Positions 5,967 through 6,456 of a stretch of DNA of 6,456 nucleotides are shown here, in pieces. Where the stretch lies: the NCBI GenBank assembly GCA_903970575.1, contig CAJCJC010000290.1:1-6456 (forward strand), given 5' to 3'. A program made the translations under genes and the position numbers. Numbering within the stretch: position 1 is the stretch's first letter; the number at the start of each line of letters is the position of its first letter. Below the pieces are notes generated by a model, which saw only the letters and a program-made list of their open reading frames with translations, did no database searches and had not been told where the DNA came from. Source of the DNA: Alphaproteobacteria bacterium (GTDB lineage Bacteria > Pseudomonadota > Alphaproteobacteria > BOG-932 > Roseiterribacteraceae).

Positions 5967-6456
5967 TCGTCGTTCAGCATGCCGACCTGATCGCCGAAAA
6001 GGCTGCCGCGCACCCGGTCCACCGCCGCCGTGAAGGCGGGGGCGTTCATTTGCGACAGGCGCCTGGGGCGCGCGGCGTCTATCGTGACGGTATCGACGAT
6101 GCGTCCGGGGCGGGCGGCGAGCACGAACACGGTGTCCGCCATGAACACCGCCTCCTGGATGGAGTGAGTCACCATCAGCGCGGTCGTGCCGGTTTCGGCC
6201 CATATCCGCAGCAATTCGATATTCATCCGGTGCCGCGATATCTCGTCCAACGCGCCGAACGGCTCGTCCAGCAACAGGATGCCCGGCGCCAGCACCAAGG
6301 CGCGGGCGATGGCGGCGCGCTGCTGCATGCCGCCCGAAAGCTGCGACGGGCGCGCGTCCTCGAAGCCCGAGAGGCCGACAAGCTTTATCAGCTCCAGCGG
6401 CGATGCCGCGCCCGCCGGCGCCTTGCCGCCGATCACCTCCAGCGGGAGGCGCACAT
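5963..6456 (-). CDS. ABC transporter ATP-binding protein, NitT/TauT (SsuB/TauB-like) family, 5' part outside window
   Basis: The C-terminal 163-164 residues of an inner-membrane importer ATPase; the frame runs off the window edge. Numbering from the GTG at 6454, which is internal: the signature is LSGGMQQR (39-46), Walker B LLLDEP (60-65), D-loop FGALDE (66-71) and H-loop His97 (MVTHSIQEAV). MRLPLEV at the edge matches the NVxLPLEV segment that follows the Q-loop in this family, so the Walker A lies upstream of the window. FGALDE and the SIQEAVFMAD stretch are characteristic of nitrate/sulfonate/taurine-type importers; the true ligand is not deducible from the ATPase. In Ssu-like operons the ATPase is often last, so permease and binding-protein genes are expected beyond 6456. 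The stop overlaps the convergent hydrolase gene by 4 bases. Confidence 0.93.
   Translation of the reverse strand, partial: VRLPLEVIGGKAPAGAASPLELIKLVGLSGFEDARPSQLSGGMQQRAAIARALVLAPGILLLDEPFGALDEISRHRMNIELLRIWAETGTTALMVTHSIQEAVFMADTVFVLAARPGRIVDTVTIDAARPRRLSQMNAPAFTAAVDRVRGSLFGDQVGMLNDD

Noticed and set aside
5142..6203. Long minus-strand open frame opposite the hydrolase and running into the ABC ATPase gene.
   Set aside because: Overlaps two firmly supported genes and is Arg/His-rich without motifs; a shadow frame.
1..6456. CRISPR array, tRNA, rRNA, intact insertion sequence or attachment site.
   Set aside because: No regularly spaced repeats, tRNA-like cloverleaf, rRNA-like segment or transposase reading frame was seen on either strand.

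Overview
The window is high-GC DNA that reads like an accessory or catabolic locus of an alphaproteobacterium. A sphingomonad-like or related lineage is suggested by the TonB-receptor N-terminus (LEEITVTATRRAED type), the OmpA-type linker and the style of intergenic repeats. This placement is an impression from sequence style, not a database result. Genes at both edges are cut by the window.

Layout, left to right: (1) Bases 1-2730 (+) encode a TonB-dependent outer-membrane receptor lacking only its extreme N-terminus. A complete barrel is followed by a Pro/Ala-rich linker and a full OmpA-like peptidoglycan-binding domain, an unusual fusion. (2) Bases 2731-2830 are a convergent spacer with a strong two-way hairpin terminator and a second hairpin. 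(3) Bases 2831-3775 (-) encode an isopenicillin-N-synthase-type 2-oxoglutarate/Fe(II) oxygenase. (4) Bases 3776-4089 hold no intact gene. They contain what looks like a collapsed GxxExxY (PDDEXK_3) cassette: a 25-residue N-terminal remnant, an interrupting dispersed repeat, and inward-facing TTGAA-led flanks built on an 8-bp repeat. (5) Bases 4090-5103 (-) encode a second, divergent oxygenase of the same family. (6) Bases 5104-5189 are a short divergent control region with a dyad followed by six T. (7) Bases 5190-5966 (+) encode a metallo-beta-lactamase-fold hydrolase of the AHL-lactonase/pyridoxolactonase type, with all metal ligands but Asp where AiiA has its catalytic Tyr. (8) Bases 5963-6456 (-) encode the C-terminal part of a NitT/TauT (SsuB/TauB-like) ABC transporter ATPase. 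Its stop codon overlaps the hydrolase stop within one CTAG.

Taken together, outer-membrane uptake (receptor), inner-membrane uptake (ABC transporter), two oxidative enzymes and a lactone or ester hydrolase suggest uptake and breakdown or modification of a small organic molecule. The substrate cannot be read from the sequence, and the genes are not one operon: strands run + / - / - / + / -. The best candidates for something undescribed are the receptor-OmpA fusion, the Tyr-to-Asp lactonase-like enzyme beside paired oxygenases, and the decayed repeat-flanked cassette.
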